A DNA stretch of 64,000 bases from Caballeronia concitans. Lineage in GTDB: Bacteria; Pseudomonadota; Gammaproteobacteria; Burkholderiales; Burkholderiaceae. Under the pieces are notes generated by a model that did not search any database, was not told where the DNA came from, and saw nothing but the letters and a program-made list of their open reading frames with translations. The stretch is from positions 248,001 to 312,000 of the forward strand of contig NZ_FCNV02000001.1 of NCBI RefSeq assembly GCF_001544615.1, read 5' to 3'. This document shows, in pieces, positions 35,939 to 49,112 of this stretch (position 1 is its first letter; each line of letters begins with the position of its first letter). A program made the position numbers and the translations under genes.

Positions 35939-37606
35939 TCAAGCCGCTTTCTTCCGGCCCTTGCCCATCATCCGCGTGATGTAGTACTGCTGCGCGATCG
36001 ACAGCACGTTGTTCACCACGTAGTACAGCACGAGACCCGCCGGGAAGAAGAAGAACATGACCGAGAACGCGATCGGCATGAACATCATCATCTTGGCTTG
36101 CACCGGGTCCGGCGGCGTCGGGTTCAGCTTCGTCTGCAGGAACATCGAGACGGCCATCAGCACCGGCAGGATGAAGTACGGGTCCTGCTGCGACAGATCG
36201 TGAATCCAGCCGATCCACGGCGCGCCGCGCATTTCCACCGACGACAGCAGCACCCAGTACAGCGAGATGAACACCGGAATCTGCACGACCACCGGCAGAC
36301 AGCCGCCGAACGGATTCACTTTCTCGGTCTTGTACAGCTCCATCAGCTGCGCGTTCATCTTCTGCGGATCGCTCTTGAAGCGCTCGCGAATCTGCTGCAT
36401 GCGCGGCGTGATTTCCTTCATGCGCGCCATCGACTTGTAGCTCGCCGCCGACAGCGGGAAGAACACCGCCTTGATCAGCAGCGTGAGCAGCACGATCGCC
36501 CAGCCCCAGTTGCCGACGAAGCCATGAATCTTCTCGAGCAGCCAGAAAAGCGGCTTGGCGATGATCGTCACCATGCCGTAGTCCTTCACCAGCTCCAGTC
36601 CCGGCGCGATGCCTTCCAGCATGCGCTCTTCTTCCGGACCGGCGAAGAGGCGCGCATCGACATTCACGCTTTGTCCCGGCGCGATCGTCGGCACCGCCTG
36701 CTGCACGCCGACGCGATACAGCACCGGATCGATCTTCTGCACGTAGATGTCGCGCGGCGTGCCTTCTTTCGGAATCCAGGCGGACGCGAAGTAATGCTGC
36801 ACCATCGCGATCCAGCCGTTGTTCGCGGACGGCACGAACGTGGCCTTGTTCTTGTCGATGTCGGAGAAATCGATCTTCTGGAAGTGCTTCGCTTCGGTAT
36901 AGACAGCCGGCCCGATGAACGTGTGAGAGAAGCGCGGCGTTTCCACCGGCGTGTTGTCGCGCACGAGTTCCATGTAGAGCTTCGGCGTGACCGGCGCGGT
37001 GCCGACGTTCTCGATCTTCGTATCGACGTTGATCACGTAGCTGCCGCGCGTGAACGTGTACGTCTTCACGACCTTCACGCCACCCTTCACCGGCGATTCG
37101 AACGCGAGCGTCAGCGTCTTCGCATCGCCCGACAGCGAAGTCTGGCCGGGCACCGGCGTGAAGACATCGTTGTGATTCGGAAAGTCGCCGCCGAGCAGGC
37201 CCGTGCGCGCGAGGTACGTATGGTTCGCGGTGTGATCGAACAGCGTGATGTAGAGGTCGGGCTGCTTGCCGTCGCCTTCTTTCAGGAGCGACAGCTTCGA
37301 GAGCGTGCCGCCGCGCGTGTCGATCTCACCGGAATACACATCCGTCGTGAACTTGACCAGTTGCGATGCCGCCGTGGCGGGTGGCGTCGCGGTGCCGGGC
37401 GCCGTGCCGGCCGGCGCGTTGGGCAGTTCGGACGGCTGCGTACCCGGCGTCGCCGAGCCAGGTGCCGGATTGCTGGCGGTCTTGGCCGGCTGCGTCGCGC
37501 TCGGGAAGAACATCGACGGGCGCCCGTGGTCGCGCTGCCAGTTGTCGAACAGCATGACAACTGACACGAAGAAGATGACCCATAGGACGGTGCGTTTGAT
37601 ATCCAT
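35939..37606 (-). CDS. yidC: Membrane protein insertase YidC
   Basis: A 555-residue inner-membrane insertase of the long Gram-negative type. [23 protein letters not shown] is the N-terminal helix, a periplasmic beta-sandwich domain spans about 60-350, and the conserved insertase core with five helices follows ([54 protein letters not shown]). It ends in a Lys/Arg-rich tail. A proline/alanine-rich linker lies at about 40-80. Last gene of the leftward rpmH operon. Confidence 0.97.
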   Translation of the reverse strand: MDIKRTVLWVIFFVSVVMLFDNWQRDHGRPSMFFPSATQPAKTASNPAPGSATPGTQPSELPNAPAGTAPGTATPPATAASQLVKFTTDVYSGEIDTRGGTLSKLSLLKEGDGKQPDLYITLFDHTANHTYLARTGLLGGDFPNHNDVFTPVPGQTSLSGDAKTLTLAFESPVKGGVKVVKTYTFTRGSYVINVDTKIENVGTAPVTPKLYMELVRDNTPVETPRFSHTFIGPAVYTEAKHFQKIDFSDIDKNKATFVPSANNGWIAMVQHYFASAWIPKEGTPRDIYVQKIDPVLYRVGVQQAVPTIAPGQSVNVDARLFAGPEEERMLEGIAPGLELVKDYGMVTIIAKPLFWLLEKIHGFVGNWGWAIVLLTLLIKAVFFPLSAASYKSMARMKEITPRMQQIRERFKSDPQKMNAQLMELYKTEKVNPFGGCLPVVVQIPVFISLYWVLLSSVEMRGAPWIGWIHDLSQQDPYFILPVLMAVSMFLQTKLNPTPPDPVQAKMMMFMPIAFSVMFFFFPAGLVLYYVVNNVLSIAQQYYITRMMGKGRKKAA

Positions 37607-37636
37607 GCGTTGTCTCAGTGTCGATCGATAAGCGCC

Positions 37637-37963
37637 TTAGGCGCCGTTTAGTGGTGAATGCTTTTTTTGAGCGGCTTGCGCTGCCGGTTCTTCTTCGAGA
37701 AGGCCGGCAACTCGCGGATCGAGCGTGTCGGGAACATCAGCGCGCCCGGCGGGCGGCGGCACGAGATCGATCCCGCCCGCCGAAAAAGGATGGCAGCGGC
37801 AAAGCCTTCTCGCGGCCAGATACGTGCCACGCGCGGCGCCATGATACTGGATTGCCTCGCGCGCGTAGTCGGAACAGGAAGGGTAAAAGCGGCACCGGTT
37901 GCCGAGCAGCGGGCTCACGGCAACCTTGTAGAAGCGCAACAACGCGATGAGTGCCGTTTGCAT
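37637..37963 (-). CDS. yidD: Membrane protein insertion efficiency factor YidD
   Basis: A 108-residue protein. The YidD core is [38 protein letters not shown] followed by [20 protein letters not shown]; its four cysteines (CRFYPSC, LCRC) are conserved. The tail from about residue 78 is an alanine-rich extension. It assists YidC-dependent insertion at the cytoplasmic face. A GTG at 37984 would add seven residues, but the ATG at 37963 gives the family start. Between rnpA and yidC in the origin operon. Confidence 0.92.
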   Translation of the reverse strand: MQTALIALLRFYKVAVSPLLGNRCRFYPSCSDYAREAIQYHGAARGTYLAARRLCRCHPFSAGGIDLVPPPAGRADVPDTLDPRVAGLLEEEPAAQAAQKKHSPLNGA

Positions 37964-38021
37964 AAGCTTCGCGCCGCGCGTCACGTCCGCCGCGAGGGCC
38001 GGACCTGACGAAGCCTGCGCT

Positions 38022-38498
38022 TCATGACCCCGAAGGGCCGGATGAATCGTCGACGGCGGGCGCGCTCGGCGGCGCCGTCACGGGTTCGGCCGCGCGGCGC
38101 GCAACTTCGCGCACGGCACGATCGAGCAATGTTTCCAGTTCGTCCCGGCACAACGCAAGGAGCGGCGGCGAACTGGCACTCGGCATGGCTTTGCGGTCGA
38201 TCTTCGCGTGCAATCGCACGAGAATGTCGAATCCGCGCAGCTTGTCGCGCCGCAGACGAAACGCCTCGCGCGCGAGCCGCTTGATCAGATTGCGTGTGAC
38301 CGCGCGCGGCGCCTGCTTCTTGCCGATGACGAGACCCAGCCGCGCCCCGCCGCCCGTGGGCTTGCCGTACAGAACGAAGTGCGGCGAGCGTCGCCAGGGG
38401 CGCAAACGAAAAACGGATGAGAACTCATCCGTTTTCAGCAGCCTTGCGGCCTTGGGGAACGCGGCGTGCGCCGGCAACTGAACGATGTCCTGTTTCAA
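38022..38498 (-). CDS. rnpA: Ribonuclease P protein component
   Basis: A 158-residue basic protein. The RNR motif [15 protein letters not shown] (about 68-82) and [33 protein letters not shown] identify RnpA. It binds the RNase P RNA and pre-tRNA 5' leader. The C-terminal tail after about 130 (Ala/Pro/Ser-rich) is an extension. It lies 64 bases downstream of rpmH in the same operon. The exact start among several codons between rpmH and 38498 is not settled. Confidence 0.93.
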   Translation of the reverse strand: MKQDIVQLPAHAAFPKAARLLKTDEFSSVFRLRPWRRSPHFVLYGKPTGGGARLGLVIGKKQAPRAVTRNLIKRLAREAFRLRRDKLRGFDILVRLHAKIDRKAMPSASSPPLLALCRDELETLLDRAVREVARRAAEPVTAPPSAPAVDDSSGPSGS

Positions 38499-38562
38499 GA
38501 CTTCTGTGCGGTGCAGAGCACGCGCCCGTTACCGCCGTTACCGAGCAGCAACCGGGCGGTCT

Positions 38563-38697
38563 TTAGACTGCCAGGCGCTTGCGGCCCTTCGCGCGGCGAG
38601 CGTTGATGACCTTGCGGCCGCCAGCGGTCTTCATGCGAACGCGAAAGCCGTGGGTGCGCTTGCGACGGGTAACGGAAGGTTGGTAAGTACGTTTCAT
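38563..38697 (-). CDS. rpmH: 50S ribosomal protein L34
   Basis: A 44-residue, highly basic ribosomal protein: [19 protein letters not shown] at the start, [20 protein letters not shown] and ending RLAV. It is the full family length. First gene of the leftward origin operon rpmH-rnpA-yidD-yidC, driven by a strong promoter about 110 bases upstream. The stop TAA is at 38563-38565. Confidence 0.97.
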   Translation of the reverse strand: MKRTYQPSVTRRKRTHGFRVRMKTAGGRKVINARRAKGRKRLAV

Positions 38698-38802
38698 GGT
38701 GCTCTCACTTGAGTTGATTGACCGCGCGGGCTAAGGCTCCAGTGTGGTCACTGCAAGCGCGATGGCCGGAGGTTCAGGAATTCTGTTTTCGCGGAACCCG
38801 CT

Positions 38803-38831
38803 ATTTAAACCGTTTTCCTATTGACCGTCAA
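38803..38831 (-). promoter_or_regulatory. Sigma-70 promoter of the rpmH operon
   Basis: On the minus strand, -35 TTGACG (38826-38831), a 17-base spacer and -10 TTAAAT (38803-38808), about 105 bases from the rpmH start codon. The -35 is covered by the palindrome CTATTGAC-C-GTCAATAG (38818-38834). Confidence 0.75.
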
Positions 38832-38897
38832 TAGTTTAGCGCTTACGGGCGATACATCGGCTGTTTCGCGGCACCGATCCTCGCGCTGATTTGACCC

Positions 38898-38906
38898 TGT
38901 GGATAA
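38898..38906 (-). promoter_or_regulatory. Perfect DnaA box
   Basis: TGTGGATAA on the plus strand, i.e. TTATCCACA on the minus strand, a full match to the R1-type DnaA box, 198 bases upstream of dnaA. It may serve the origin or dnaA autoregulation. Confidence 0.85.
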
Positions 38907-39103
38907 CTCGCGCGTCCTGCTGGTTTGGCGTTAGAATCTCGCCTTACTCCCAAATATCCGCCCGCTGCTTCGGCCCGCCGTTCGCCCGCAAACCCTTGCG
39001 GCGTAAGCCTCCGGAGCATACCTGCATGGCCGTGCCGGGACTTGCCCGTCATTCTGGCAAGCATGGCCGCAGGTGCGCGCAGCAACCATAACGACCGCAT
39101 TCG

Positions 39104-40681
39104 ATGAACGATTTCTGGGAACACTGTTCCGCATTGCTGGAGCGCGAGCTCACGCCCCAGCAGTACGTCACGTGGATCAAGCCGCTGACCCCGGTCGACT
39201 TCGATGCCGACGCAAGCACCTTGCGCATCGCCGCCCCGAATCGCTTCAAGCTCGACTGGGTGAAGAGCCAGTTCTCCGGACGCATCGCCGACGTGGCGCG
39301 GGAGTTCTTCAGCGCGCCGATCGACGTGCAATTCGTTCTCGATCCGAAAGCCACCGCGCGCAACGCGATCGGCGGCGGGCCGAATGCGGCGCCGCGCCCG
39401 AGCGTGACCGCGCCGCGTCCGCCGGCGCCGTCGGCGCCATCGCCCGCGCAACAGGCGCCGACCGTCGTCGCGCACGCGAACGCCGCCGCGCACATCAACG
39501 CGCTCGCGGCCGAAGCCGCCCAGCAGGCGCAGGCGATGCAGGAAGACCAGGCCGATCTCGATCTCCCGAGCCTCGACGCCAATGAAGCCGCCGCAGGCCG
39601 GCGCACGTGGCGTCCGGGCGGCGCGCCTTCGGCCGGCGGTGAAAACGATTCCGCGTTCGAACGTTCGAAGCTCAATCCGGTGCTCACGTTCGACAACTTC
39701 GTGACCGGTAAGGCGAACCAGCTCGCGCGCGCGGCGGCCATTCAGGTCGCCGACAATCCGGGCATCTCGTACAACCCGCTCTTTCTGTACGGCGGCGTGG
39801 GCCTCGGCAAGACGCACCTGATTCACGCCATCGGCAATCAATTGTTGATGGACAAGGCCGGCGCGCGCATCCGCTACATCCACGCGGAGCAGTACGTGTC
39901 CGACGTGGTGAAGGCGTACCAGCGCAAGGCGTTCGACGACTTCAAGCGCTACTATCACTCGCTCGACCTGCTGCTCATCGACGATATTCAGTTCTTCTCC
40001 GGCAAGTCGCGCACGCAGGAAGAGTTCTTCTACGCGTTCGAGGCGCTCGTCGCGAACAAGGCGCAGGTCATCATCACGAGCGACACGTATCCGAAGGAAA
40101 TCTCGGGCATCGACGATCGCCTGATCTCGCGATTCGACTCGGGGCTGACGGTCGCCATCGAGCCGCCCGAGCTGGAAATGCGCGTCGCCATTCTGATGCG
40201 CAAGGCGTTCTCCGAAGGCGTGAGCCTGTCGGAAGACGTCGCGTTCTTCGTCGCGAAGCATCTGCGCTCGAACGTGCGCGAACTCGAAGGCGCGCTGCGC
40301 AAGATCCTCGCGTATTCGAAGTTCCACGGGCGCGAGATCACCATCGAACTGACGCGCGAAGCGCTGAAAGACCTGCTGACGGTGCAGAACCGGCAGATTT
40401 CGGTCGAGAACATTCAGAAGACCGTCGCCGATTTTTACAACATCAAGGTCGCCGACATGTATTCGAAGAAGCGGCCGGCCAATATCGCGCGCCCGCGCCA
40501 GATCGCGATGTATCTGGCGAAGGAACTGACGCAGAAGAGCCTGCCGGAGATCGGGGAATTGTTCGGCGGACGCGACCACACGACCGTGCTGCACGCGGTG
40601 CGCAAAATCGCCGCGGAGCGCGGCAACGACGCGCAACTGAACCACGAACTGCACGTGCTCGAGCAGACGCTCAAGGGCTGA
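39104..40681 (+). CDS. dnaA: Chromosomal replication initiator protein DnaA
   Basis: A 525-residue initiator, longer than E. coli's 467 because of an Ala/Pro-rich domain II (about 85-175). Domain I begins [28 protein letters not shown]. Domain III AAA+ has Walker [11 protein letters not shown] and Walker [14 protein letters not shown]. Domain IV ends with the DNA-binding signature [14 protein letters not shown]. It opens oriC and controls its own gene. The ATG at 39104 has no strong SD but gives the family N-terminus. Confidence 0.97.
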   Translation: MNDFWEHCSALLERELTPQQYVTWIKPLTPVDFDADASTLRIAAPNRFKLDWVKSQFSGRIADVAREFFSAPIDVQFVLDPKATARNAIGGGPNAAPRPSVTAPRPPAPSAPSPAQQAPTVVAHANAAAHINALAAEAAQQAQAMQEDQADLDLPSLDANEAAAGRRTWRPGGAPSAGGENDSAFERSKLNPVLTFDNFVTGKANQLARAAAIQVADNPGISYNPLFLYGGVGLGKTHLIHAIGNQLLMDKAGARIRYIHAEQYVSDVVKAYQRKAFDDFKRYYHSLDLLLIDDIQFFSGKSRTQEEFFYAFEALVANKAQVIITSDTYPKEISGIDDRLISRFDSGLTVAIEPPELEMRVAILMRKAFSEGVSLSEDVAFFVAKHLRSNVRELEGALRKILAYSKFHGREITIELTREALKDLLTVQNRQISVENIQKTVADFYNIKVADMYSKKRPANIARPRQIAMYLAKELTQKSLPEIGELFGGRDHTTVLHAVRKIAAERGNDAQLNHELHVLEQTLKG

Positions 40682-40965
40682 GCCCGCGCGATGCGTGACT
40701 GAAGAACGCACGCCTCGAAAAGCGCATGCCGCAGGCCTGTTTATTGGCGAAAACGCCCCTATTTTTAGGGAGTGGTTCCGTTTTGAGGCACAATACAGGT
40801 TTGCCGTCCGTTGGCCTGGGCGGTTCTTAGCGCAAGCATTCGCGAGTGACCGGCGGGGGGCCGGCAACGCGTGTTACGAGGTTGTCCGGCGGGGTAGCGC
40901 AAAGCAGCGGTGGAGAACCGGTTCGCGAGCCTCTGGACAGGCCGTCACATCAATGAAGGAACTCT
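40682..40965. other. dnaA-dnaN intergenic region
   Basis: A 284-base gap with no DnaA box found. It has a small hairpin CCCTA-TTTT-TAGGG near 40768-40781 without a long T-tract. AAGGAA precedes the dnaN start. It may contain a separate dnaN promoter, but no consensus pair was assigned. Confidence 0.4.
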
Positions 40966-42072
40966 ATGCAACTGGTCAAGACCGAACGAGATAATCTTCT
41001 AAGGCCGCTGCAAACCGTGAGCGGTATCGTAGAACGCCGCCATACGTTGCCTATCCTCGCGAATCTGCTCATCACCAAGAACGGCGCGGACGTGTCGTTC
41101 CTTTCGACGGACCTCGAACTGCAGATCACCACCCGCGCGGATTTCGGCGTCGGCGGCGATCAGGTCGCGACCACCGTCGCCGCGCGCAAGCTGCTCGACA
41201 TCCTGCGCGCCATGCCCTCCGGCGAAGTCGCGCTCGACCTGTCCGACAAGCGCCTCACCGTGCGTTCGGGCAAGAGCCGCTTCGCGCTCCAGACGCTCGC
41301 CGCAGACGAATTTCCCACGGTCAACCAGGCTACTGACTTCGGCGCGAGCCTGTCGGTTCCGCAAAAGACGTTCCGCCAACTGCTCGGCATGGTGTATTTC
41401 GCGATGGCGCAGCAGGACATCCGTTACTACCTGAACGGCATGCTGCTCGTGGTGGACGGCGACCAGTTGATGGCCGTCGCAACGGATGGCCACCGTCTCG
41501 CGTTTTCGTCGATGAAAATCGACGGCGGCGCGTTCCCGCGTCAGGAAGTCATCATTCCGCGCAAGACCATTCTGGAACTTCAGCGCTTGCTGGAAGACAT
41601 CGACGACACGCTGAAGATCGACATCGCCGCCACGCAGGTGAAGTTCACGTTCGGTCAGGTGGAATTGGTGTCGAAGCTCGTGGAAGGCAAGTTCCCCGAC
41701 TTCCAGCGCGTGATTCCGAAGTCGCACAAGAACACGTTCGAAATCGGCCGCGAGGAATTGCAGCGCTCGCTGCAGCGCGCGGCCATTCTGACTTCCGACA
41801 AGTTCAAGGGCGTGCGCTGCCTGATTGAGCCGGGCCAGTTGAAGATCATGTCGACCAACGCGGATCAGGAAGAGGCGCAGGAAGAACTCGAGATCGCGTA
41901 TCAGGGCGATACCGTCGATATCGGATTCAACGTCACGTATCTGCTCGACGTGCTCGCGAATCTGAAGGTCGACACGCTGCAAGTCGCGCTGGGCGACGCC
42001 AATTCGAGCGCGCTCATTACAATTCCCGAGAACGAGGAATTCAAATACGTGGTGATGCCGATGCGCATCTGA
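40966..42072 (+). CDS. dnaN: DNA polymerase III beta subunit (sliding clamp)
   Basis: A 368-residue clamp subunit with the three-fold repeated domain structure of E. coli DnaN (366). It begins MQLVKTERDNLLRPLQTVSGIVERRHTLPILANLL and ends FKYVVMPMRI, the usual C-terminal partner-pocket residues. The dimer encircles DNA and tethers polymerases and mismatch-repair proteins. Located between dnaA and gyrB in the conserved origin order. Confidence 0.97.
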   Translation: MQLVKTERDNLLRPLQTVSGIVERRHTLPILANLLITKNGADVSFLSTDLELQITTRADFGVGGDQVATTVAARKLLDILRAMPSGEVALDLSDKRLTVRSGKSRFALQTLAADEFPTVNQATDFGASLSVPQKTFRQLLGMVYFAMAQQDIRYYLNGMLLVVDGDQLMAVATDGHRLAFSSMKIDGGAFPRQEVIIPRKTILELQRLLEDIDDTLKIDIAATQVKFTFGQVELVSKLVEGKFPDFQRVIPKSHKNTFEIGREELQRSLQRAAILTSDKFKGVRCLIEPGQLKIMSTNADQEEAQEELEIAYQGDTVDIGFNVTYLLDVLANLKVDTLQVALGDANSSALITIPENEEFKYVVMPMRI

Positions 42073-42094
42073 TGCGCGCGATACCGATGACACT

Positions 42095-42125
42095 CCAAGG
42101 GGCGGCGCGCCCCTTTGGCGTTTTT
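42095..42125 (+). terminator. Hairpin with T-tract between dnaN and gyrB
   Basis: CCAAGGGGCG pairs with CGCCCCTTTGG (one bulge), followed by GCG and TTTTT. It sits 23 bases after dnaN. Because gyrB follows 60 bases later, it may act as a partial terminator that lowers gyrB read-through, or gyrB has its own promoter. Confidence 0.7.
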
Positions 42126-42137
42126 AAGGTGTTTTGA

Positions 42138-44657
<2,520 letters not shown>

Positions 44658-44670
44658 GGGTTAAGCAGGT

Positions 44671-44695
44671 GCGTAGGGATCGAAGATCCCTACGC
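44671..44695. repeat. Perfect inverted repeat after gyrB
   Basis: GCGTAGGGATC-GAA-GATCCCTACGC, an 11-base perfect stem with a 3-base loop, 14 bases after the gyrB stop. No T-run follows, so it is not a classical terminator; it could stabilise the gyrB 3' end or bind a protein. Confidence 0.7.
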
Positions 44696-44731
44696 GACCG
44701 CCTCGCCTGAAGTTCATCGACATCAAACCGC

Positions 44732-45643
44732 ATGAAAGCCTCGCATCCGCCGGACATCCTTCAACGTTTCGATGCGTTGAAGGTCTGGCAGCGCGGCGAC
44801 GAACGCGCGCCGCACAAGCCTTTGCTCGCGCTGCTGGCGCTGGGTTTATACCGTCGCGGCATCCACACCGTTCCGTTCGTTCAGTACGAAAGCAAGCTCA
44901 ACGAACTGCTGCGCGAGTTCGGTCCTTCGCGCCGGACGCTATACCCTGAAATGCCCTTTCTGCGCCTGCAAAGCGACGACGTGTGGCAAGTCCAGACAGG
45001 CGACGCGACGAACCGCATCGCGTCGAACGCTGATCTCAGCAAGACGCAGTTGCGCCGCATCGACGCCGTCGGCCGGTTCTCCGATGACGTGCAGCGTGTT
45101 TTCGACACTCATCCGCAGGCCATCGGCAAAGTCGCGCGCACGCTGCTCAACGCGCACTTCGCCGATAGCATGCACGAGGACATTCTCGCGGCAGTCGGCC
45201 TGTCGGTCGATGCAGCGTTCGACGAAGCACCCGAGAGCGGCAAGACGCGCCGCGATCCGGAATTCCGCGACAACGTCCTGCGTGCGTATCAGTACCGCTG
45301 CGCGCTGTGCAATCTGGACATGCGAATCTGCAACCGCACGATCGGCCTCGAAGCCGCGCATATCAAGTGGTTCCAGTATCGCGGCCCGGATGTGGTCGAA
45401 AACGGCATCGCGTTGTGCTGCCTGCACCACAAGCTCTTCGACATGGGCGCTTTCACCCTCGGCGACGACCGGCGCGTGCTGGTCTCCGAAGACGCCCACG
45501 GCACGGAGCAGTTCGAACAAATCTTGCTGAGACATCACGGCGGCCAACTGAATGCGCCCGTGCGGATCGAGCATCATCCGTCTCACTCGTTCGTCTCGTG
45601 GCATCGCGCGCAAGTATTCAGGGGACGTGCGCGCCCGTTCTGA
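44732..45643 (+). CDS. SBD-HNH endonuclease, likely phosphorothioate-DNA-dependent type IV restriction enzyme
   Basis: A 303-residue two-domain nuclease. Residues about 1-150 resemble the sulfur-binding domain of ScoMcrA-type enzymes: WQRGDERAPHKPLLALLALG, LLREFGPSR and YPEMPFLRLQSDDVWQV. Residues about 180-260 are an HNH domain with metal or zinc ligands C190-C193 (CALC), H210 (EAAH), N224 and C230-H233 (CLHH). In characterised relatives the SBD recognises phosphorothioated DNA made by Dnd/Ssp systems and HNH cleaves it. No dnd genes are in the window. It stands alone between gyrB and a zinc-ribbon gene. The domain call is by motif; the specificity is inferred. Confidence 0.78.
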   Translation: MKASHPPDILQRFDALKVWQRGDERAPHKPLLALLALGLYRRGIHTVPFVQYESKLNELLREFGPSRRTLYPEMPFLRLQSDDVWQVQTGDATNRIASNADLSKTQLRRIDAVGRFSDDVQRVFDTHPQAIGKVARTLLNAHFADSMHEDILAAVGLSVDAAFDEAPESGKTRRDPEFRDNVLRAYQYRCALCNLDMRICNRTIGLEAAHIKWFQYRGPDVVENGIALCCLHHKLFDMGAFTLGDDRRVLVSEDAHGTEQFEQILLRHHGGQLNAPVRIEHHPSHSFVSWHRAQVFRGRARPF

Positions 45644-45716
45644 ATCGCACGCCCCCCGCCGCCGACCCGCGTACACTCTCGCCTTTGAACCCATCGATCG
45701 CGTCAGCGACCCCACC

Positions 45717-45911
45717 ATGTTCACCTGCCGAAACCAGTCCTGCGGCGCCGACTGGCAACTCTCCGACGTCGTCATCCACAACGAAGGCCAAGGCCTGCTC
45801 TTTCGCTGCCCGATGTGCGGCGCGCGCAATTACGTGACGCGCCAGAAAGACGCACAAGGCGAGGTCAGCTACGAGCAAGTCAAGGACGTTCCGCCCTACG
45901 GAAAGCACTAA
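45717..45911 (+). CDS. Small zinc-ribbon protein, 64 residues
   Basis: Four cysteines, C4, C9, C31 and C34 (FTCRNQSCGAD, CPMCGARNY), form a typical zinc ribbon. The rest is polar, ending VKDVPPYGKH. No known family is assigned; it may bind nucleic acid or a protein. The reading frame is open further upstream, but the ATG at 45717 begins at the first Cys pair. It ends 2 bases before dbpA and is probably co-transcribed with it. Confidence 0.68.
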   Translation: MFTCRNQSCGADWQLSDVVIHNEGQGLLFRCPMCGARNYVTRQKDAQGEVSYEQVKDVPPYGKH

Positions 45912-45913
45912 CC

Positions 45914-47296
<1,383 letters not shown>

Positions 47297-47550
47297 GGGC
47301 GTGTCTGCTCGCGTCGTGTTTGCAGCGCTTTATAGGGCGACGCTGCGTGGCGGCGCGTCGTTGTGGATGAAGCCGCCGTGATCGCGCGGTACTCGCACCG
47401 ACTTCTATTCGGCGACGCGGCGGATCAAAGCGTTTCTCGCATGAACGCACGTTGCTTGCCGCGTCCCTGGAACACGCGGCGAGCGGCGGCGTTTCAATTC
47501 GCGCGCCCTCGACCTCATCGCGCGACGATCCCTTGTCAGCCGCGCGCCAC

Positions 47551-48963
47551 TCACTCCCGCGCCATCTCCACCGCCTGCTCGCCGCGATCCCGCGTCACCA
47601 GCCGCAAGCCGCTCGCGACACTCGCCGCGCCCGCGAATCCCGCGCCCAGCGAAAGCGCGAGTCCCGGCCCGTGCTTGCCCGCGATCCCGAAGCACAGCGC
47701 CACGAGCGCCGCGCCGACCGCCTGCCCGATGAGCCGCGCCGTCGCGACTACGCCGCTTGCGCCTCCGCTGCGCTCACGGGGCGCGCTCGCTATGAACGCC
47801 TTCAGATTCGGCGATTGGAAGAAGCCGAAGCCCGCTCCGCAAATCGCCATGCGGATGCAGATATCCAGCGCATGCGGATTCGCCGGCAACGCCGCCAGCG
47901 ACACCATGCCCGCGCACAGCGTCGCCAGCCCGATGCCGCCGAGCAGACCCGGCGGATATCGATCCGACAGCCGCCCCGCGACCGGCGCCATCAACGCGAC
48001 GAGCGCCGACCACGGCGTCATCAGAAAGCCGGTTTCGACCTGCGTGCGGCCGAGCACGCTTTCGAAATAGAACGGCAGCGACACGAACGCGAGCCCTTGC
48101 GCGGCGAACGAGCAGACGGCGGTCATCGTCGAGAGCGCGAACATCGGGCGTCGAAAGAGATCGACGGGCAACATAGGGGCAGGATGGCCGCGCTCGCGAC
48201 GCAGCATCAGCGCGCCCGCGACGAGCGCCACGCCGAACGATGCGATCACGGTCCCCGACGGCGCGCGCTGCGCCGCTTCGCCCAGCGCGAAAATCAGCGA
48301 CGCGAACGTGACGACGTTGAGCGCCGCCGCGACGCGATCGAAGCCGTGTGTGCTGCGCTTCGTCTGCGGCAACGCGGGCCACGCGATCGTGAACGCAAGC
48401 ACGCCGACCGGCAGATTTACGGCGAAGAGCCACGGCCAGGTCCCGAGCGAGAGCACGATCGACGCGACAGTCGGCCCCACGGCGAACGCGATGCCGACCA
48501 CGAGCGCATTCAGCCCCACGCCGCGCCCGAGCCGATGCAGCGGGAAGATGGCGCTGATGAGCGCGGTGTTGACGCTCATGATCGCGCTCGCGCCGAGCCC
48601 TTGCAGCAGGCGCGCGGCGACGAGCGTCGGCAGCGACCACGAGAACGCGCATACCGCCGATGCGATCGTGAACAGGACGAGCCCGCTCAGATAAACGCGC
48701 CGATGCCCGACTATCCCGCCAAGCGCGGCGAGCGGCAACAGCGTGGCGACCATCGCGAGCTGGTATGCATTGATGATCCAGACGGACGCGGCGGGCGTGG
48801 CGTGCAGATCGGCGGCGATGGCGGGCAGCGCCGTGTTGGCGATGGCGGTATCGAGTGTCGCGAGCGCGACGGCGAGCAGCATCGCGGCCATGCCGCGGCG
48901 CTCGAGCGAGGTCATCGGCGCGTCGGGGTCGCGGGGCGTGGTTTGCGGGGTATCGGCGGACAC
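47551..48963 (-). CDS. EmrB/QacA-family MFS drug exporter
   Basis: A 470-residue 14-helix transporter. Signatures include LATLDTAIANTALPAIAADL in helix 1, SVWIINAYQLAMVATLLPLAALGGIVGHRRVYLSGL and RLLQGLGASAIMSVNTALI (motif C-like region). It exports hydrophobic drugs or dyes with protons. The frame is open upstream to 49143; a GTG at 48963 preceded by GGAAAC is the preferred start, and ATG 48915 (MTSLERRGM) is a shorter alternative. No EmrA partner or regulator is adjacent. Confidence 0.85.
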   Translation of the reverse strand: MSADTPQTTPRDPDAPMTSLERRGMAAMLLAVALATLDTAIANTALPAIAADLHATPAASVWIINAYQLAMVATLLPLAALGGIVGHRRVYLSGLVLFTIASAVCAFSWSLPTLVAARLLQGLGASAIMSVNTALISAIFPLHRLGRGVGLNALVVGIAFAVGPTVASIVLSLGTWPWLFAVNLPVGVLAFTIAWPALPQTKRSTHGFDRVAAALNVVTFASLIFALGEAAQRAPSGTVIASFGVALVAGALMLRRERGHPAPMLPVDLFRRPMFALSTMTAVCSFAAQGLAFVSLPFYFESVLGRTQVETGFLMTPWSALVALMAPVAGRLSDRYPPGLLGGIGLATLCAGMVSLAALPANPHALDICIRMAICGAGFGFFQSPNLKAFIASAPRERSGGASGVVATARLIGQAVGAALVALCFGIAGKHGPGLALSLGAGFAGAASVASGLRLVTRDRGEQAVEMARE

Positions 48964-49112
48964 GTCGGTGAAGTTTCCGGATCTAAGCGGATAGAGAATA
49001 ATTCGACACGATACGGGAAGCCGGCGCATTACGCTCGCCCATGCCGCGCGAGCTTTCATCGACATATCGGCGACGGCTATGCTGTGCCGATCATCATTCA
49101 AGGAGACAGGAA

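Larger units (their letters stand above)
38698..39103. other. rpmH-dnaA intergenic region, probable oriC area
   Basis: A 406-base gap between the leftward rpmH operon and the rightward dnaA operon, where gene orientation flips, as at bidirectional origins. It contains the rpmH promoter, a 17-base palindrome (38818-38834), one perfect DnaA box (38898-38906) and a possible dnaA -10 TAGAAT (38932-38937). A short AT-rich stretch at 38801-38840 could be an unwinding element. Only one perfect DnaA box was found, so whether the true origin lies here is not proven. Confidence 0.55.

Noticed and set aside
38843-40867. A 674-codon minus-strand frame opposite dnaA
   Set aside because: It is a codon-bias shadow of dnaA and would run across the origin gap with no start signal.
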